Notes: a model not told the origin generated them from the sequence alone. Counted from the first letter of the stretch, positions 13,301-24,600 are shown. The stretch is 64,000 nt of DNA from Liolophura sinensis (GCF_032854445.1 NW_027017964.1:124001-188000), one strand, 5' to 3'. Made by a program: numbers and translations.

Positions 13301-13894
13301 TTATGGCCAAAGGCTGGAAGAACTCCCCACCTTATGGCCCAAGGCCAATCTGCCAAAACCAAAGTTCATCCTGTCCGTTATAAATACATTTATTTACTTA
13401 TTGATTTATTTGTTTGACTATTGCATGTACAAAAAGTAAATGACCTAAAATTTAACCCACAAAAGTGGATTTTTTGGAGGCAAATAAATGTCACAAAATA
13501 TAAATTTTGGTGCTGAAACGTACAGTTTTTCAGTAGGATATCATCCCATGATAAAATCAAATTAAATTTTTAAATTTTAAAATCAGTAGATCTCTCAGTC
13601 AGGAAAAGTCGATGAAATTTTGGCTGATTTAGACGTACATGTACATATAAATGCAATTGACAGGTACAGGTGTGTAAGTATCTGAGCATGTAAGAAGAAA
13701 AGCATCATTAGTCTGAAGCAACAGTGGAGCAACTACTGTGGGAAATGGCTCTAGGTTCTAACTTCCCCGTGTGTTGTTGTGATCACTCATTCATTCTGTT
13801 GTTCATGATTTGGTTTTACAGTGAGATGTTACTGGGACCTGTGCCTGATAACTTCACTTTTCTGCCAAAACACAAAGCCAATGCCTTCAAATGA
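1376..13894 (+). CDS. DUS3L: tRNA-dihydrouridine(47) synthase [NAD(P)+]-like, ten exons, 5' partial
   Basis: DUS3L reduces uridine 47 in the variable loop of cytoplasmic tRNAs, using FMN and NAD(P)H. Exons: 1376-2023, 2325-2367, 2914-3066, 6506-6621, 6837-7014, 8067-8163, 10051-10129, 10658-10846, 12426-12554, 13822-13894, all with GT-AG borders. Exon 1 holds two CCCH zinc fingers (ECKFG..., [13 protein letters not shown]). Later exons carry family blocks: [65 protein letters not shown], and the C-terminus [11 protein letters not shown] before TGA. Exon sum is 1705 bp. The frame needs a one-base shift at about 1610, 1857-1864, 2331, 2930, 2983, 6580 and 6950, net +1, giving a multiple of three and 567 residues. 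The shifts are mostly in homopolymers and pair up, so they look like consensus errors rather than decay. Vertebrate DUS3L is about 650 residues, so the N-terminus is missing. Confidence 0.93.
2567..2805 (-). mobile_element. tRNA-derived SINE (family A), full-length, in DUS3L intron
   Basis: Read on the minus strand this has a tRNA-like head, a conserved core (gctggccgc...gtataagtg...cttgagtacgg) and an ATAAATAAATAAA tail, which appears here as tatttatttattt at 2569. It is the same family as the three insertions in element 2 at 50611, 53756 and 58534. The core resembles the MetaSINE type described in marine invertebrates (recalled, not checked). Confidence 0.8.
3120..4560 (+). repeat. 21-bp minisatellite, about 68 units, in DUS3L intron
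   Basis: The unit is close to gatgtcgctttaccgtatagt with many single-base variants. Higher-order blocks are visible, for example the recurrent pair ctggatgtgatgtagctttattgtatagtgatg. Since 21 is a multiple of three, long spurious reading frames run through it on both strands. Confidence 0.95.
4561..4800 (+). repeat. Two-copy ~125-bp tandem duplication after the minisatellite
   Basis: The string caatagtatagac/t...agcatrcttacatgtaagtgattatattaatagata occurs at about 4566 and again at about 4689, joined by minisatellite units. It looks like the array edge was duplicated with its flank. Confidence 0.7.
5200..5760. mobile_element. Candidate non-autonomous DNA transposon with ~45-bp imperfect TIRs
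   Basis: The left end at about 5208-5255 (atcagaagtccattacctagaggta) is matched in inverted orientation at about 5715-5755. The inside has no convincing coding region. It lies in the long DUS3L intron between exons 3 and 4, next to a TA-rich run. Confidence 0.5.
5785..5960 (-). repeat. Dispersed ~190-bp repeat, copy 2 (inverted)
   Basis: This is the reverse complement of the repeat at 1086-1285 and 13436-13620, sharing tttgtgacatttatttgcct and ttttaggtaatttgggg. Confidence 0.55.
7060..7680 (+). repeat. 22-bp minisatellite, about 28 units, in DUS3L intron
   Basis: The unit is tgttatgtcacctgcacggctg, varying mainly at t/c in gttatg/gtcatg and at cacgg/catgg. It starts about 45 bp after the donor of DUS3L exon 5, so it sits just inside the intron. 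Confidence 0.95.
7681..7875 (+). repeat. 19-bp minisatellite, about 10 units
   Basis: The unit is tccatcctcaatggtgtcc and its variants (cagtggtttcc, cagtgttttcc). It directly abuts the 22-bp array and has an unrelated unit. Confidence 0.85.
9393..9515 (+). mobile_element. SINE family A, 3' half
   Basis: It carries gcaacctgcttatggtcgtgggtt through gtcgtataagtaaaatat, the core and 3' part of the SINE. A palindromic MITE-like insert begins at 9520, directly after it. Confidence 0.65.
9520..9660. mobile_element. MITE-like element with ~35-bp TIRs
   Basis: The ends attgtgaagtgtttg and caaacacttcacaat are exact inverted repeats of 15 bp, and similarity continues inward (atggagtggcat / ataccactccat). 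The total is about 141 bp with no coding capacity. Confidence 0.7.
10888..11085 (-). mobile_element. SINE family A copy
   Basis: It contains tgttttacgccgtactcaagaat, cagcattatggtgggag and gcaggttgctggcagacctt, all in the order expected for the minus orientation. It starts about 40 bp after the donor of DUS3L exon 8. Confidence 0.8.
11655..11885 (-). mobile_element. SINE family A copy, diverged
   Basis: It contains actgtactcaagaatatttcacttatacgaca, gaaacccacaaccatccgcaggttgctg and gggaggctcctgggtcattgcgc. It is more diverged than the copies inside element 2, so an older insertion. Confidence 0.75.
12565..12692 (-). mobile_element. SINE family A, degenerate fragment
   Basis: Only the 3' half is recognisable: tactcaagaatattt, gagaggaaaccaagcagagtctgagggaaaccc. 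It lies just downstream of DUS3L exon 9. Confidence 0.6.
13086..13350 (+). repeat. 31-bp minisatellite, about 8.5 units
   Basis: The unit is ccttatggcccaaggccggaagaactcccca. It lies in the last DUS3L intron. Because 31 is not a multiple of three, three frames stay open in rotation; none is a gene. Confidence 0.9.
13436..13620 (+). repeat. Dispersed ~190-bp repeat, copy 3
   Basis: It shares aaatttaacccacaaaagtg, ggcaaataaatgtcacaaa and gaaacgtacag with copy 1 at 1086. Confidence 0.55.
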
Positions 13895-14409
13895 GAAAAT
13901 CAGATCTGATGACGACTTGATGAACTTTACGGTTTCTAGAATTTGGAAATGAAATGAAACATCTATGATGAAATATAAATCTGTCTTCGAGATTCATTCC
14001 TGATTATTATGAGTGTTGTCTTTCTGTGATAGGTATTATAAGCGCTCTTGTAAGTGTAACAGGATGATATAAATGTAAGCTGTGTCTACCTCTGGGCTGG
14101 AGGAAATTTCTCTCTGGTGTACCGGTAGAAACGTGGATTCGAAACCCAAAGGAAATTTGTTCAAACCTCAACAGTCAAATAAGGTATAGAAGGCAGATAA
14201 AAACTACAGGGTAAAGAATTCTGGTAATTTAGTTAAGTCAGAAAGAAAATTAACAATGCTTTGGACAGATATGTATGCATCATTGCGTGGATTAGACTAT
14301 GGAACAATCTTACCTACTTGAACCCAGGACTTTTATATCGTCCTAGAATTTGCCAATGCGCATTTTTATGATAAAGCACGAAACCCTCCCTTGACCAACG
14401 AAGCTGTGT
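13895..14409. other. DUS3L 3' flank, probable 3' UTR, nothing else seen
   Basis: This AT-rich stretch follows the DUS3L stop codon. I see no clear polyadenylation hexamer in a convincing context, no coding frame and no repeat. Confidence 0.4.
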
Positions 14410-14439
14410 TTGAATGGGCTCTCACTTCTTCCGCAGAGC

Positions 14440-16260
14440 TGTGGCTTCACATGTAAGTCAGGAGGTTTGTCAGGTACGTCCAGAAGGGTGCTCTGCTGTG
14501 GCTCCATATGTAAGTCAGGAGGTTTGTCAGGTACGTCCAGAAGGGTGCTCTGCTGTGGCTTCATATGTAAGTCAGGAGGTTTGTCAGGTACGTGCAGAAG
14601 GGCGCTCTGCTGTGGCTTCACATGCAAGTCAGGAGGTGTGTCAGCTACATCCAGAAGGCGCTCTGCTGAGGCTTCACATGTAACTCGGGAGGTTTGTCAG
14701 CTACATCCAGAAGGGTGCACTGCTGTGGCTTCACATGTAAGTCAGGAGGTTTGTCAGGTACGTCCAGAAGGGTGCTCTGCTGTGGCTTTACATGTAAGTC
14801 AGGAGGTTTGTCAGGTACGTCCAGAAGGGCGCTCTGCTGTGGCTTCACATGTAACTCTGGAGGTTTGTCAGGTACGTCCAGAAGGGCGCTCTGCTGTGGC
14901 TTCACATGTAAGAAGGGAGGTTTGTCAGGTACGTCCAGAAGGGCGGTCTGCTGTGGCTTCACATGCAAGTCAGGAGGTTTGTCAGGTACGTCCAGAAGGG
15001 CGCTCTGCTGTGGCTTCACATGTAAGAAGGGAGGTTTGTTAGGTACGTCCAGAAGGGCGGTCTGCTGTGGCTTCACATGCAAGTCAGGAGGTTTGTCAGG
15101 TACGTTCAGAAGGGTGCTCTGCTGTGGCTTCACATGTAAGAAGGGAGGTTTGTCAGGTACGTCCAGAAGGGCGGTCTGCTGTGGCTTCACATGCAAGTCA
15201 GGAGGTTTGTCAGGTACGTTCAGAAGGGTGCTCTGCTGTGGCTTCACATGCAAGTCAGGTGGTTTGTCAGGTACGTTCAGAAGGGTGCTCTGCTGTGGCT
15301 TCACATGCAAGTCAGGAGGTTTGTCAGGTACGTTCAGAAGGGTGCTCTGCTGTGGCTTCACATGTAAGAAGGGAGGTTTGTCAGGTACGTCCAGAAGGGC
15401 GGTCTGCTGTGGCTTCACATGCAAGTCAGGAGGTTTGTCAGGTACGTTCAGAAGGGTGCTCTGCTGTGGCTTCACATGCAAGTCAGGTGGTTTGTCAGGT
15501 ACGTTCAGAAGGGTGCTCTGCTGTGGCTTCACATGCAAGTCAGGTGGTTTGTCAGGTACGTTCAGAAGGGTGCTCTGCTGTGGCTTCACATGTAAGAAGG
15601 GAGGTTTGTCAGGTACGTCCAGAAGGGCGGTCTGCTGTGGCTTCACATGCAAGTCAGGAGGTTTGTCAGGTACGTTCAGAAGGGTGCTCTGCTGTGGCTT
15701 CACATGTAAGAAGGGAGGTTTGTCAGGTACGTCCAGAAGGGCGGTCTGCTGTGGCTTCACATGCAAGTCAGGAGGTTTGTCAGGTACGTTCAGAAGGGTG
15801 CTCTGCTGTGGCTTCACATGCAAGTCAGGAGGTTTGTCAGGTACGTCCAGAAGGGCGGTCTGCTGTGGCTTCACATGTAAGAAGGGAGGTTTGTCAGGTA
15901 CGTCCAGAAGGGCGGTCTGCTGTGGCTTCACATGCAAGTCAGGAGGTTTGTCAGGTACATTCAGAAGGGTGCTCTGCTGTGGCTTCACATGCAAGTCAGG
16001 AGGTTTGTCAGGTACATCCAGAAGGGCGCTCTGCTGTGGCTTCACATGCAAGTTAGGAGGTTTGTCAGGTACGTCCAGAAGGGCGTTCTGCTGTGGCTTC
16101 ATATGTAAGTAGGGAGGTTTGTCAGGTACGTCCAGAACGGCGCTCTGCTGTGGCTTCACATGTAAGTCAGGAGGTTTTTCAGCTACGTCCAGAAGGGCGC
16201 TCCGGGGTGGCTTCACATGCAAGTCAGGAGGTTTGTCAGTTACGTCCAGAAGGGTAGTGG
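14440..16260 (+). repeat. 57-bp minisatellite, about 32 units, with higher-order structure
   Basis: The unit is gtggcttcacatgtaagtca plus 37 further bases. As 57 = 3 x 19, several frames on both strands stay open for hundreds of codons, the longest 550 codons on the minus strand (14645-16297). Units alternate between an aagaaggg...cgtcc...ggcggtctg type and an aagtcagg...cgttc...ggtgctctg type, so the array grew by copying multi-unit blocks. The repeating 19-residue peptide has no recognisable domain and I treat it as non-coding. Confidence 0.95.
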
Positions 16261-16479
16261 TTTCCTTTATCCACTGCACTGTGTGACCATCACACACTGT
16301 ATTAATGAAACATTCTGTAGCAGTGTTTAAGCATCAATCGAACTGAGAAACAAAGAGAATATCCCATGTTGCATGTTTAAATGATGCTTACTACATGAAA
16401 TTTTGCGACACCAAATCCTTTATGAAGGAAACAACTGTATGAAATTTTTATGATTGGCCTCTGATTTGCCTCAAAACTC

Positions 16480-17050
16480 ATTTATGGAGGAAAACTGTAC
16501 GCAACTTAGTGACACTGGGCTCAGGAGAAGTTATTTATGGAGGAAAACTCTTGTGACACTGGGCCCAGGAAAAGTTATTTATGGAGGAAAACTCTTACGA
16601 AACTGGGCCCAGGAGAAGTTATTTATGGAGGAAAACTCTTGTGACACTGGGCCCAGGAGAAGTTATTTATGGAGGAAAACTCTTGTGACACTGGGCCCAG
16701 GAGAAGTTATTTATGGAGGAAAACTTGTGACACTGGGCCCAGGAGAAGTTATTTATGGAGGAAAACTCTTGTGCCACTGGGCCCAGGAGAAGTTATTTAT
16801 AGAGGAAAACTCTTGTGACACTGGGCCCAGGAGAAGTTATTTATGGAGGAAACCTCTTGTGACACTGGGCCCAGGAGAAGTTATTTATGGAGGAAAACTC
16901 TTGTGCCACTGGGCCCAGGAGAAGTTATTTATAGAGGAAAACTCTTGTGACACTGGGCCCAGGAGAAGTTATTTATGGAGGAAACCTCTTGTGACACTGG
17001 GCCAAGGAGAAGTTATTTATGGAGGAAAACTCTTTGTGACACTGGGCTCA
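16480..17050 (+). repeat. 44-bp minisatellite, about 13 units
   Basis: The unit is gttatttatggaggaaaact cttgtgacactgggcccagg agaa. A two- or three-unit block containing tgccactggg and tatagagg is itself duplicated (16760-16860 versus 16890-16990). A short CA run follows. Confidence 0.93.
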
Positions 17051-17825
17051 GACACACACACACACCTATATATATGAGCATGTGGAAGACTACAATATGA
17101 CACAGTACTTTCTGACGCACAATTAAAACTCCTCATTTATTTCTCAGCACCGAATGGTAGATTCAATCATAAACAGGTGATATATTTACAGCATAAATAA
17201 TCTATACATAAATGTGAGACTGTTTCATGCAGGCTGTGGGTATAGCTAGTTACGGAACAAATCACATCCAACACTCTTAAGTACTTTGTACATTGAGGCT
17301 CAAACCTGAATAGAAAAACTTGTGTAGATAATTGGGACAGAGCTGTGAGTGGTTCACCTCATGTCATTTACACTGCCCACTTGTGCACTGCTCAAGCAGC
17401 TCATTTTTAGACCTATTACAAAGAGCTAACATTGCCATAAGAACCTCTTCAGTGTTGCATGAAAACATATTTTATGTCAAACCTCTGAGACCCATTCACA
17501 TAATTAAATACATGCAGCTTAAAATAAGTTCAAAATTTAAATTCAAAATTCAATTGCGGAAATGAGTCCCAAGGATAACACCACCACTATTTACTGAAGT
17601 AAAAATATTTAACGTATAATTTTGGATCCACCAGATTGGACACCTTTTTATACTATGCCACGTGCATCTATCGTGACTTGAACTTCTTGTATCATAGAAT
17701 AAGACATGGTCTCCAGTTTTCAGTTCTGATTAAGAACCAAAATCCACATCATGGAGTGGGTTCGAAGTTCTGGATTATAATAGCAATGTAATCTTAAAAG
17801 GAAAGCAGTTTTGTACAGGTGTACA

Positions 17826-18545
17826 TGTGTTACACTCCAGCATGTAGTGTGCATGAGGCACACTCCAGCATGTAGTGTACAGGAGGCACACTCCAGCATG
17901 TAGTGTGCATGAGGCACACTCCAGCATGTACACTCCAGCATGTAGTGTACAGGAGGTACACTCCAGCATGTAGTGTGCATGAGGTACACTCCAGCATGTA
18001 GTGTGCATGAGGCACACTCCAGCATGTAGTGTACAGGAGATACACTCCAGCATGTAGTGTGCATGAGGTACATTCCAGCATGTAGTGTGCATGATGCACA
18101 CTCCAGCATGTAGTGTACAGGAGGCACACTCCAGCATGTAGTGTACAGGAGGCACACTCCAGCATGTACACTCCAACATGTAGTGTACAGGAGGTACACT
18201 CCAGCATGTAGTGTGCATGAGGCACACTTCAGCATGTAGTGTACAGGAGGCACACTCCAGCATGTAGTGTGCATGAGGCACACTCCAGCATGTAGTGTAC
18301 AGGAGGCACACTCAAGCCTGTGTACACGAGGTGCACTCTAGCATGTCGTGTACCTCATGTACATACACTCCAGTATGTAGAGTACATGAGGCACACTCCA
18401 ACATGTAGTGTACATGAGGCACACTCCAGCATATAGTGTACAAGAGGCACACTCCAGCATGTAGTGTACATGTGGCACACTCCAACATGTAGTGTACGAG
18501 GCACACTCCAGCATGTAGTGTACATGAGGCACAGCATGCAGTGTA
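17826..18545 (+). repeat. 28-bp minisatellite, about 26 units
   Basis: The unit is cactccagcatgtagtgtacaggaggca, with gtgcatgag and gtacatgag variants. Some units are truncated to about 14 bp (cactccagcatgta), for example near 17930 and 18165. Confidence 0.93.
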
Positions 18546-18751
18546 CATGTACTTAAGTTTATAGAAGATGGCAAGACGTTTAAATTATCCTCACTTGGAT
18601 TTTCACAACTAAAAATCTCTAAAATGCATCGCTCTCTCAAAAATCGGCACAAAGACGTTCAAAAATAGGGCGTTCTTGCACAAAGCCCTTGTCATGTTAC
18701 ATGCAGTTAACTATCATGGCAAAGTTATGTCCTTACTTGTCACTATTTACT

Positions 18752-18968
18752 GACTGATTGATTGATTGAGTGGTTGGTGGTTGGTTGGTGTTTTACATCG
18801 CACTCAATTTTGCACTTATAGACGACAGCCAATTGTGTGGTCAAAAGAAACCGGGCGGACATGCTGAAATTCCTACATACGACCGGAGAGGAAGTCAGCA
18901 TGAGCTGGACTAGAACTCTCAGCCACCACATTGGTGAGAGGCTCCGGAGTTATTGTGCTGCGCTAGTA
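18752..18968 (-). mobile_element. SINE family A, diverged copy
   Basis: Recognised by ggtgttttacatcgcactcaattttgcacttata, gaccggagaggaagtcagcatgagctggacta and ttattgtgctgcgctagt, preceded by a gattgattgattg tail remnant. Confidence 0.7.
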
Positions 18969-18999
18969 CTATACTGGTTGCTTACACGTAACATTACGC

Positions 19000-21396
19000 A
19001 TGTAAGTGATCTCAGATTTCAATCTGTCAATCAACACAGAGGACTGGTTTTAACAATGCATCATTTTCAGTACGAAAGTAACAGGTTTTGTTGAAAAAAC
19101 TAGCACATTGTGTCATAATACAAGCCGTACACAAATTAAAGCGGGATCATCACAAACATAGTCATTCAGAATACCCATTTGTGTTATCCTTTTAAACACA
19201 ATGGTAACAACACAAACTGGAAATAAATACATAGGCCCTAAAATTCAGTATAAGTACCTTACGTGTAGTATGTCAAAACATTAGGACAGAAGATAACACA
19301 CAAAAATAAGCTAAATACTACTGCACAAACCAGAACCAAATGTGCTTCCAAGTGCTGATCCACTTCAAGCAAATGTGACAAAAGCTACTGCACATGTACT
19401 CGTACATATCTATACATACATATCCAAGCTACACAGTAATGTTTTACATGTATATCTTATTGTATACATGTATATATATATATATATTGATATATATACC
19501 CTACCCCCCTTGAAGTCTCCACCTATATATTTGTAAACAGAGTAATCTTTATACAACATACTATTTACATTGGTTACAACTGGTGATTAATTCCTGGTCG
19601 TATAATTCCCTCTGGGTGTCTGTTCTAACGTAGGCCGAGAAGATACGTTACAGGTCACTCTGTCACCCTAAAAGGATCATGGACACAGCTGCCCTAATTC
19701 TTCAACCTTTTCCCACATCGAAGAGGACCTTTCACTACATATTTTTAGTTTGATTTTGAAAATAAAACTACAATGGCTTGTTTGGGCTTCACAAAAACGC
19801 ATGATTTTTACCCATCTGCAGAGAATAATGCCTTCAAAATATGCTTCAATAAACATCTTGCAAATATGTGAAAAGGGCAAAGAATTACAGTGCATAACTT
19901 GTCTCAAGGTACATGTATGTGACGTTTGCTACTGGCCATGTGTGCAACCATGATTGGTCATGTGACTTCAGCTAGAAAAATGTTAATCTGATAATGGACC
20001 ATGAAGTGAAAACTTCATACTGGCTCAAGTAAAAACCTTTACCCCTCACCAGCCCATACACGTACCTCTCTCTAAGCTTTAATTTCATACTGTCTATCTT
20101 TCCAGGCCACTTAAGCTGTGGACTTTTTTCAGATATTTACAATAGCGATCATACTTATTTGGGTTTGCCACACCTACAAAATTCTTTCAAATCAAAACTT
20201 TCATTTACTGCCGTGAGCCAACTACATCTATTTTGGGCTAGATGATTATGTAAGCAATCAACACTATACAAATGCATTAACTGATATCTGTAAAAAATAA
20301 TTACATAAAACCAGTAGCTTAATTAATATGACACACTGTCTAATTTATTTACATACATGCAAATATATACTTATACTAACCACGGACCTAAATGACATAA
20401 GATGTGTAAGTTCACAATAAATACAAAGGATTGCATGAGAAGATCCCTAAAGATGTGGGCCCACCTCAACAAAACTTTGCAACTTTCCAAGTAAACGGTG
20501 CTTTAATCTGCAGACATGATCATCTACCAAAAACTTCCAGAGAAATCCGATCCACAAGTCCCAAGTTTTGTGAAAGTGGGTCCTGTAAAAGGAAAGCCTA
20601 TCACATGTGAGTTGGACGCATGGGTTACTCAGTAACACTGACACAGCTTGAAGAGGTTGGAGCCCAATTTTTGTGCCTACTTTGCCACACTTTTCCACTA
20701 TGCCAGTATGACAATATTTCACTTATAAACAGCAACCCCATTTCTAGCTGTACATAATGTAAGCACAGAACAAGATGTGACAAAATAGGATTGCATATCA
20801 GCTGATACATATAGGTACGTGTATTTATCTGCGGAAGTCTCCAGTTTTTGTTCTGGTCAAGTTTTGGTCTTTATTTTATGTTGTTGAAGGTTTCTTCTTT
20901 TTGTAATGATCCAAAACACTTCCCTTTCCTCAATTTTGTTGTAAAGTACATACTGTTTCGTTTACCGTTTATCATTTACAAAGACTTACTGGTTCTGTCT
21001 TATGTAGATATGTGAGTATGATGAGTCAAGTGACCTCAGCTGAACTGAACTTTCAGTTTAGTGGTCTTGAATGGTCCATGACGGTGAAAGAAAACAAAAT
21101 ATTAAGTCAGTAGAAAGACCACTCAAAATGTTATCCAAAATGTACCTGTCTTTTGGGTCCTCAGTATTATCAATATGACCCATAAATCCCACAACAGAAC
21201 ATTAGCAGAACTGTATCAGACTATAACTGAGTCAGGGTAAAGTACAGTGTAATGGTGCCTTGCGGTGTGTTGTCTTTAGTGGTCTACACGTAATCACTTC
21301 TGTTTTTGATTTCTTTCACTTCAAGACATATTTCTCTCACATCATGATGCTTGTACCTGATTCCAGCGGATGTGCAAATCATATTTCCAATGTTCA
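19000..21396. other. Intergenic DNA, no gene seen
   Basis: AT-rich sequence with a (TA)n run near 19470-19495 and one MITE copy at 19694-19889. No conserved coding blocks were recognised between DUS3L and RAB18; open frames here are short and look random. Confidence 0.5.
19694..19889 (+). mobile_element. MITE-like family M1, copy 1
   Basis: It begins ctaattcttcaaccttttc and ends gtgaaaagggcaaagaattac, an imperfect inverted terminal repeat of about 24 bp. Internal blocks (aataaaactaca, cttcacaaaaa, atgccttcaaaatatgctt) recur at 23434-23650 and 26005-26211. About 200 bp, no coding capacity. Confidence 0.7.
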
Positions 21397-21535
21397 GGGG
21401 CCACTTTCACAAAGCGGTGAAGGAAGTTTTTTTGCCGTACATTTGTCGTACGATATTTTGTATGTCACTATTTACATACCGTTGTCCTATATGTGTGATA
21501 TCATACAAGTATAACATCTTTGTGAAAGTGGCCCC
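21397..21535. mobile_element. 139-bp MITE with 18-bp perfect TIRs
   Basis: The left end ggggccactttcacaaag and right end ctttgtgaaagtggcccc are exact inverted repeats. The interior has no gene. It lies about 120 bp downstream of the RAB18 stop. Confidence 0.85.
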
Positions 21536-21656
21536 TATTCCCGTAGCTTTTGGGAGACTCTTTGTAAAAAAACAGATCTGGGCAGATCTAGAGCAAGAGG
21601 TCAAAAGGTTGCAGGCCAAAGGTCAAACAGAGGTCACCTAAGGTTAGGGAATCTCC

Positions 21657-24600
21657 TCAAATGAAGCAGTATCCTGAACAGGATTGGTTGGCAGATCGTC
21701 CTGCGTTTCCTAAAGTCATGCCCTGTCTGTCTGTCTCCCACAAGCCTGGTGTCTGTATAATCTGGAATGAAAAGTCACCACTTGTCACTGGAATACACGA
21801 TATCTGAATTGTAAGTATGTTACTGTAAGATAATACAAATTTAGTCTCATCATATTCAGTATATACTTATTCAGCTGACAGCTGATATTTTTACTTACAT
21901 CACAAGAGACAGCATTATGAAGGGAGGAAACCAAGCAGAGGCCAGTGAAACTCTTGACCATCCGCAGCTTGCTGACAGGCCTTACCACGTATTTACTTAT
22001 TGATTAGGATCCTAAGAAAACTGCAATTATTTGACCACTGTCACAAAACATATCTCATTCTTCATAATTTGACTCTCAACAAAATGTCAGGTTTGTAAGT
22101 TTTTACCCACCTTTTCTACAAGTTCTTCAAACGCACACTGAACACCTTCCCTTGTCTTAGCACTGGCCTCAATGAACAACATGTGGTGTTTTCTGGCAAA
22201 CTTCAGACCGTCTTCCTTGGTTACTTCCCTTTTATCCTGTGATACACATAACAAAAGCACTGCTCACCTGTCTAACACTTCTCACCTGTCTAACACTTAT
22301 CAACTTTCTAACAAGAGTGAGTACACGTATCCCTCCTATTAATGACGTAACATCAGTCTAAATAGCTCCTTCACTCAGGTTTCATGAAGTGTAACTGTTT
22401 ACAGGTGTCACCAGCTTTCCGACGAATGCGCCCACTAAGGACCAATGTAACAACATGAATTCCATGTATCAATCAAAGGGGGTCTTCAGCAACCTGCGGA
22501 TGGTCGTGGGTTTCCCCCCGGGCTCTGCCCGGTTTCCACCCACCATAATGCTGGCCGCCATCGTATAAGTGAAATATTCTTGAGTGCGGTTTAAAACACC
22601 AATCAAATAAATAAATAAATGAATCAAAGGGAGAGAAGCTCAACAAAGATTCTTGATGTTTACTTCTAGACCACTTAGAGTACACAGGGCATACATTTAA
22701 CATACATGTAACTTATACAAAATTACCACAAACATTGCTTCTATTAAATTTAGAACCAAAAAGAACACCTTTGCATCTGACCTTTAAACTTGAGGATGAG
22801 ACTGGAAATGGGGGCAATTCCTAAAAGCCAGTCTTGATTCTAATCAAAACGAAATGCTTACTACTTTTGGGTCACAAGAAGGAGTTAATACTGGACAGGG
22901 CTGAATTAAGTTCCCTTTGGACAACTGTATCACTACTGGAACACTGGGGACATAAATTACGCATTACACTGAAGTATACTATCTCAGCATAAATCAAAAT
23001 TGGTATCGACCCCAGTGCTGTATCTGACGGTTTGCCTGCACAACAGCACAAAGCCTGGTTCAACGGTTGACCACAAAACTACCTGAGCAGGCACTATGAC
23101 TAAAACACTTCATTCATCCAAGGCCTTAGTACATGCTTCATGTACCTGCACCTGTGTTCACCTGTAACAAATTCTCCCAGTGGGATTCAGCATGAACCAG
23201 CCTACCTTGTCAATTTTATTTCCCACCAACATTTTAATGATGTCATGTTTTGTTGAGAAGGTTTCCAGCTCATTCAACCACGCATCAAGTTTCTGGAAGG
23301 ACTGTTTACTGCTGACATCATACACTGTAAAAAATAACGCCATCCTCGTTTACGATACTACCACTGACACTTTACAGTTCCACTTCATATCATTGCATAA
23401 TTACATTTACTCTAATTTCATATATTCATATACCCTAATTCCTCAACCTTTTCACATAAGAAAGAACAACTTTCAGTGCAGTTTTTGCACATTTTATTTT
23501 AATTTTGGAGACAAAACTACATCGACTGAATTGGCCAATTTCAAAGCAACACAAATAGTATAGTTTTATCAGTCAACAAACAGTCAAAATGCCTTCAGAA
23601 TATGCTTGAATAAACACCTTGCAAACATGCGAAAGGGTTGAAAAATTACAATTAGTAATTATTTCCTAAAATTTATTATTGCACTGAACATTACAGTATT
23701 TCAGTTGGAGGATCCCAGCTGACTGGCAAATACATCTCTACCTCATTACCACACTGCTTTGAGGGGACAGGATAACTAGGTTTCTGACCGTAAAGAATTC
23801 ACCAAATTGGAAAGTTTTCTAGGTTGAACGTATGCGTATCATCATTTCTCTGCTTTTTTTTTCAAACTTGTTTAAGTACAAGTACACCTATGATACCTGG
23901 CAAATTTTGTCAATTTCAATGAGCATCAAGAGTTTCTGACATGTACATTCTGTAACTCACCCAAAATAACACCCTGTGCTCCTCTGTAGTAGCTAGGTGT
24001 GAGGGTTCTGAACCGCTCCTGACCAGCTGTGTCCTGCAAGCAAACAGTTCCATACATACACCTTGTTTTTCTGCTATTTTATCAGTATTTAATTTTGGAA
24101 AAAGTTTCAGAATTAGAGCAGAGCCTAGCGGAAGCTCATGATCCTCTGAAGGCTGCTGCAAGAGGTTCCCATGTGTGAGAAAGTTTCATAATCTTCACTG
24201 TGTAAAAACAAATCACACTGCATTACTTCCCCTGCCTGCTACTGTGAAGTACTTAATTTTCGTGTGGAACTAATTTTCGCAGATTTCGTGGTCAATAATT
24301 TACCATGAAATATAACTCCAGTGATAGAAATAATCAATACTGAATTATATACTACAGGTAGTAGTAATAATGAAGTGAAATCTTTGCCTTGGTGTGAGGA
24401 GTGGCATTAAGAAAGCCCGGCGGGCCAGCTAAATTTTTTTAACACCAGGGAAGGGAAATTATGGTTTAAATATATACAAACTCTGGTGCTAAGGTTTGGT
24501 GGGTATAAAACAAAGTGGGAGTTTATTTGTCTTTAGTTTGATCAATGTTCACTATGGCCGTAAAGTGAAAGAAAAGTAGATACCAGCACGTGCTGACTTC

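Noticed and set aside
1376-13894. DUS3L as a processed or decayed pseudogene
   Set aside because: It has introns with canonical splice sites in all junctions, and its frame breaks are single-base, mostly homopolymeric and compensating.
14645-16297. A 550-codon minus-strand frame of 19-residue repeats (and long plus-strand frames)
   Set aside because: It is the translation of a 57-bp minisatellite whose unit length is a multiple of three; several frames are open equally and no domain or conserved flank supports coding.
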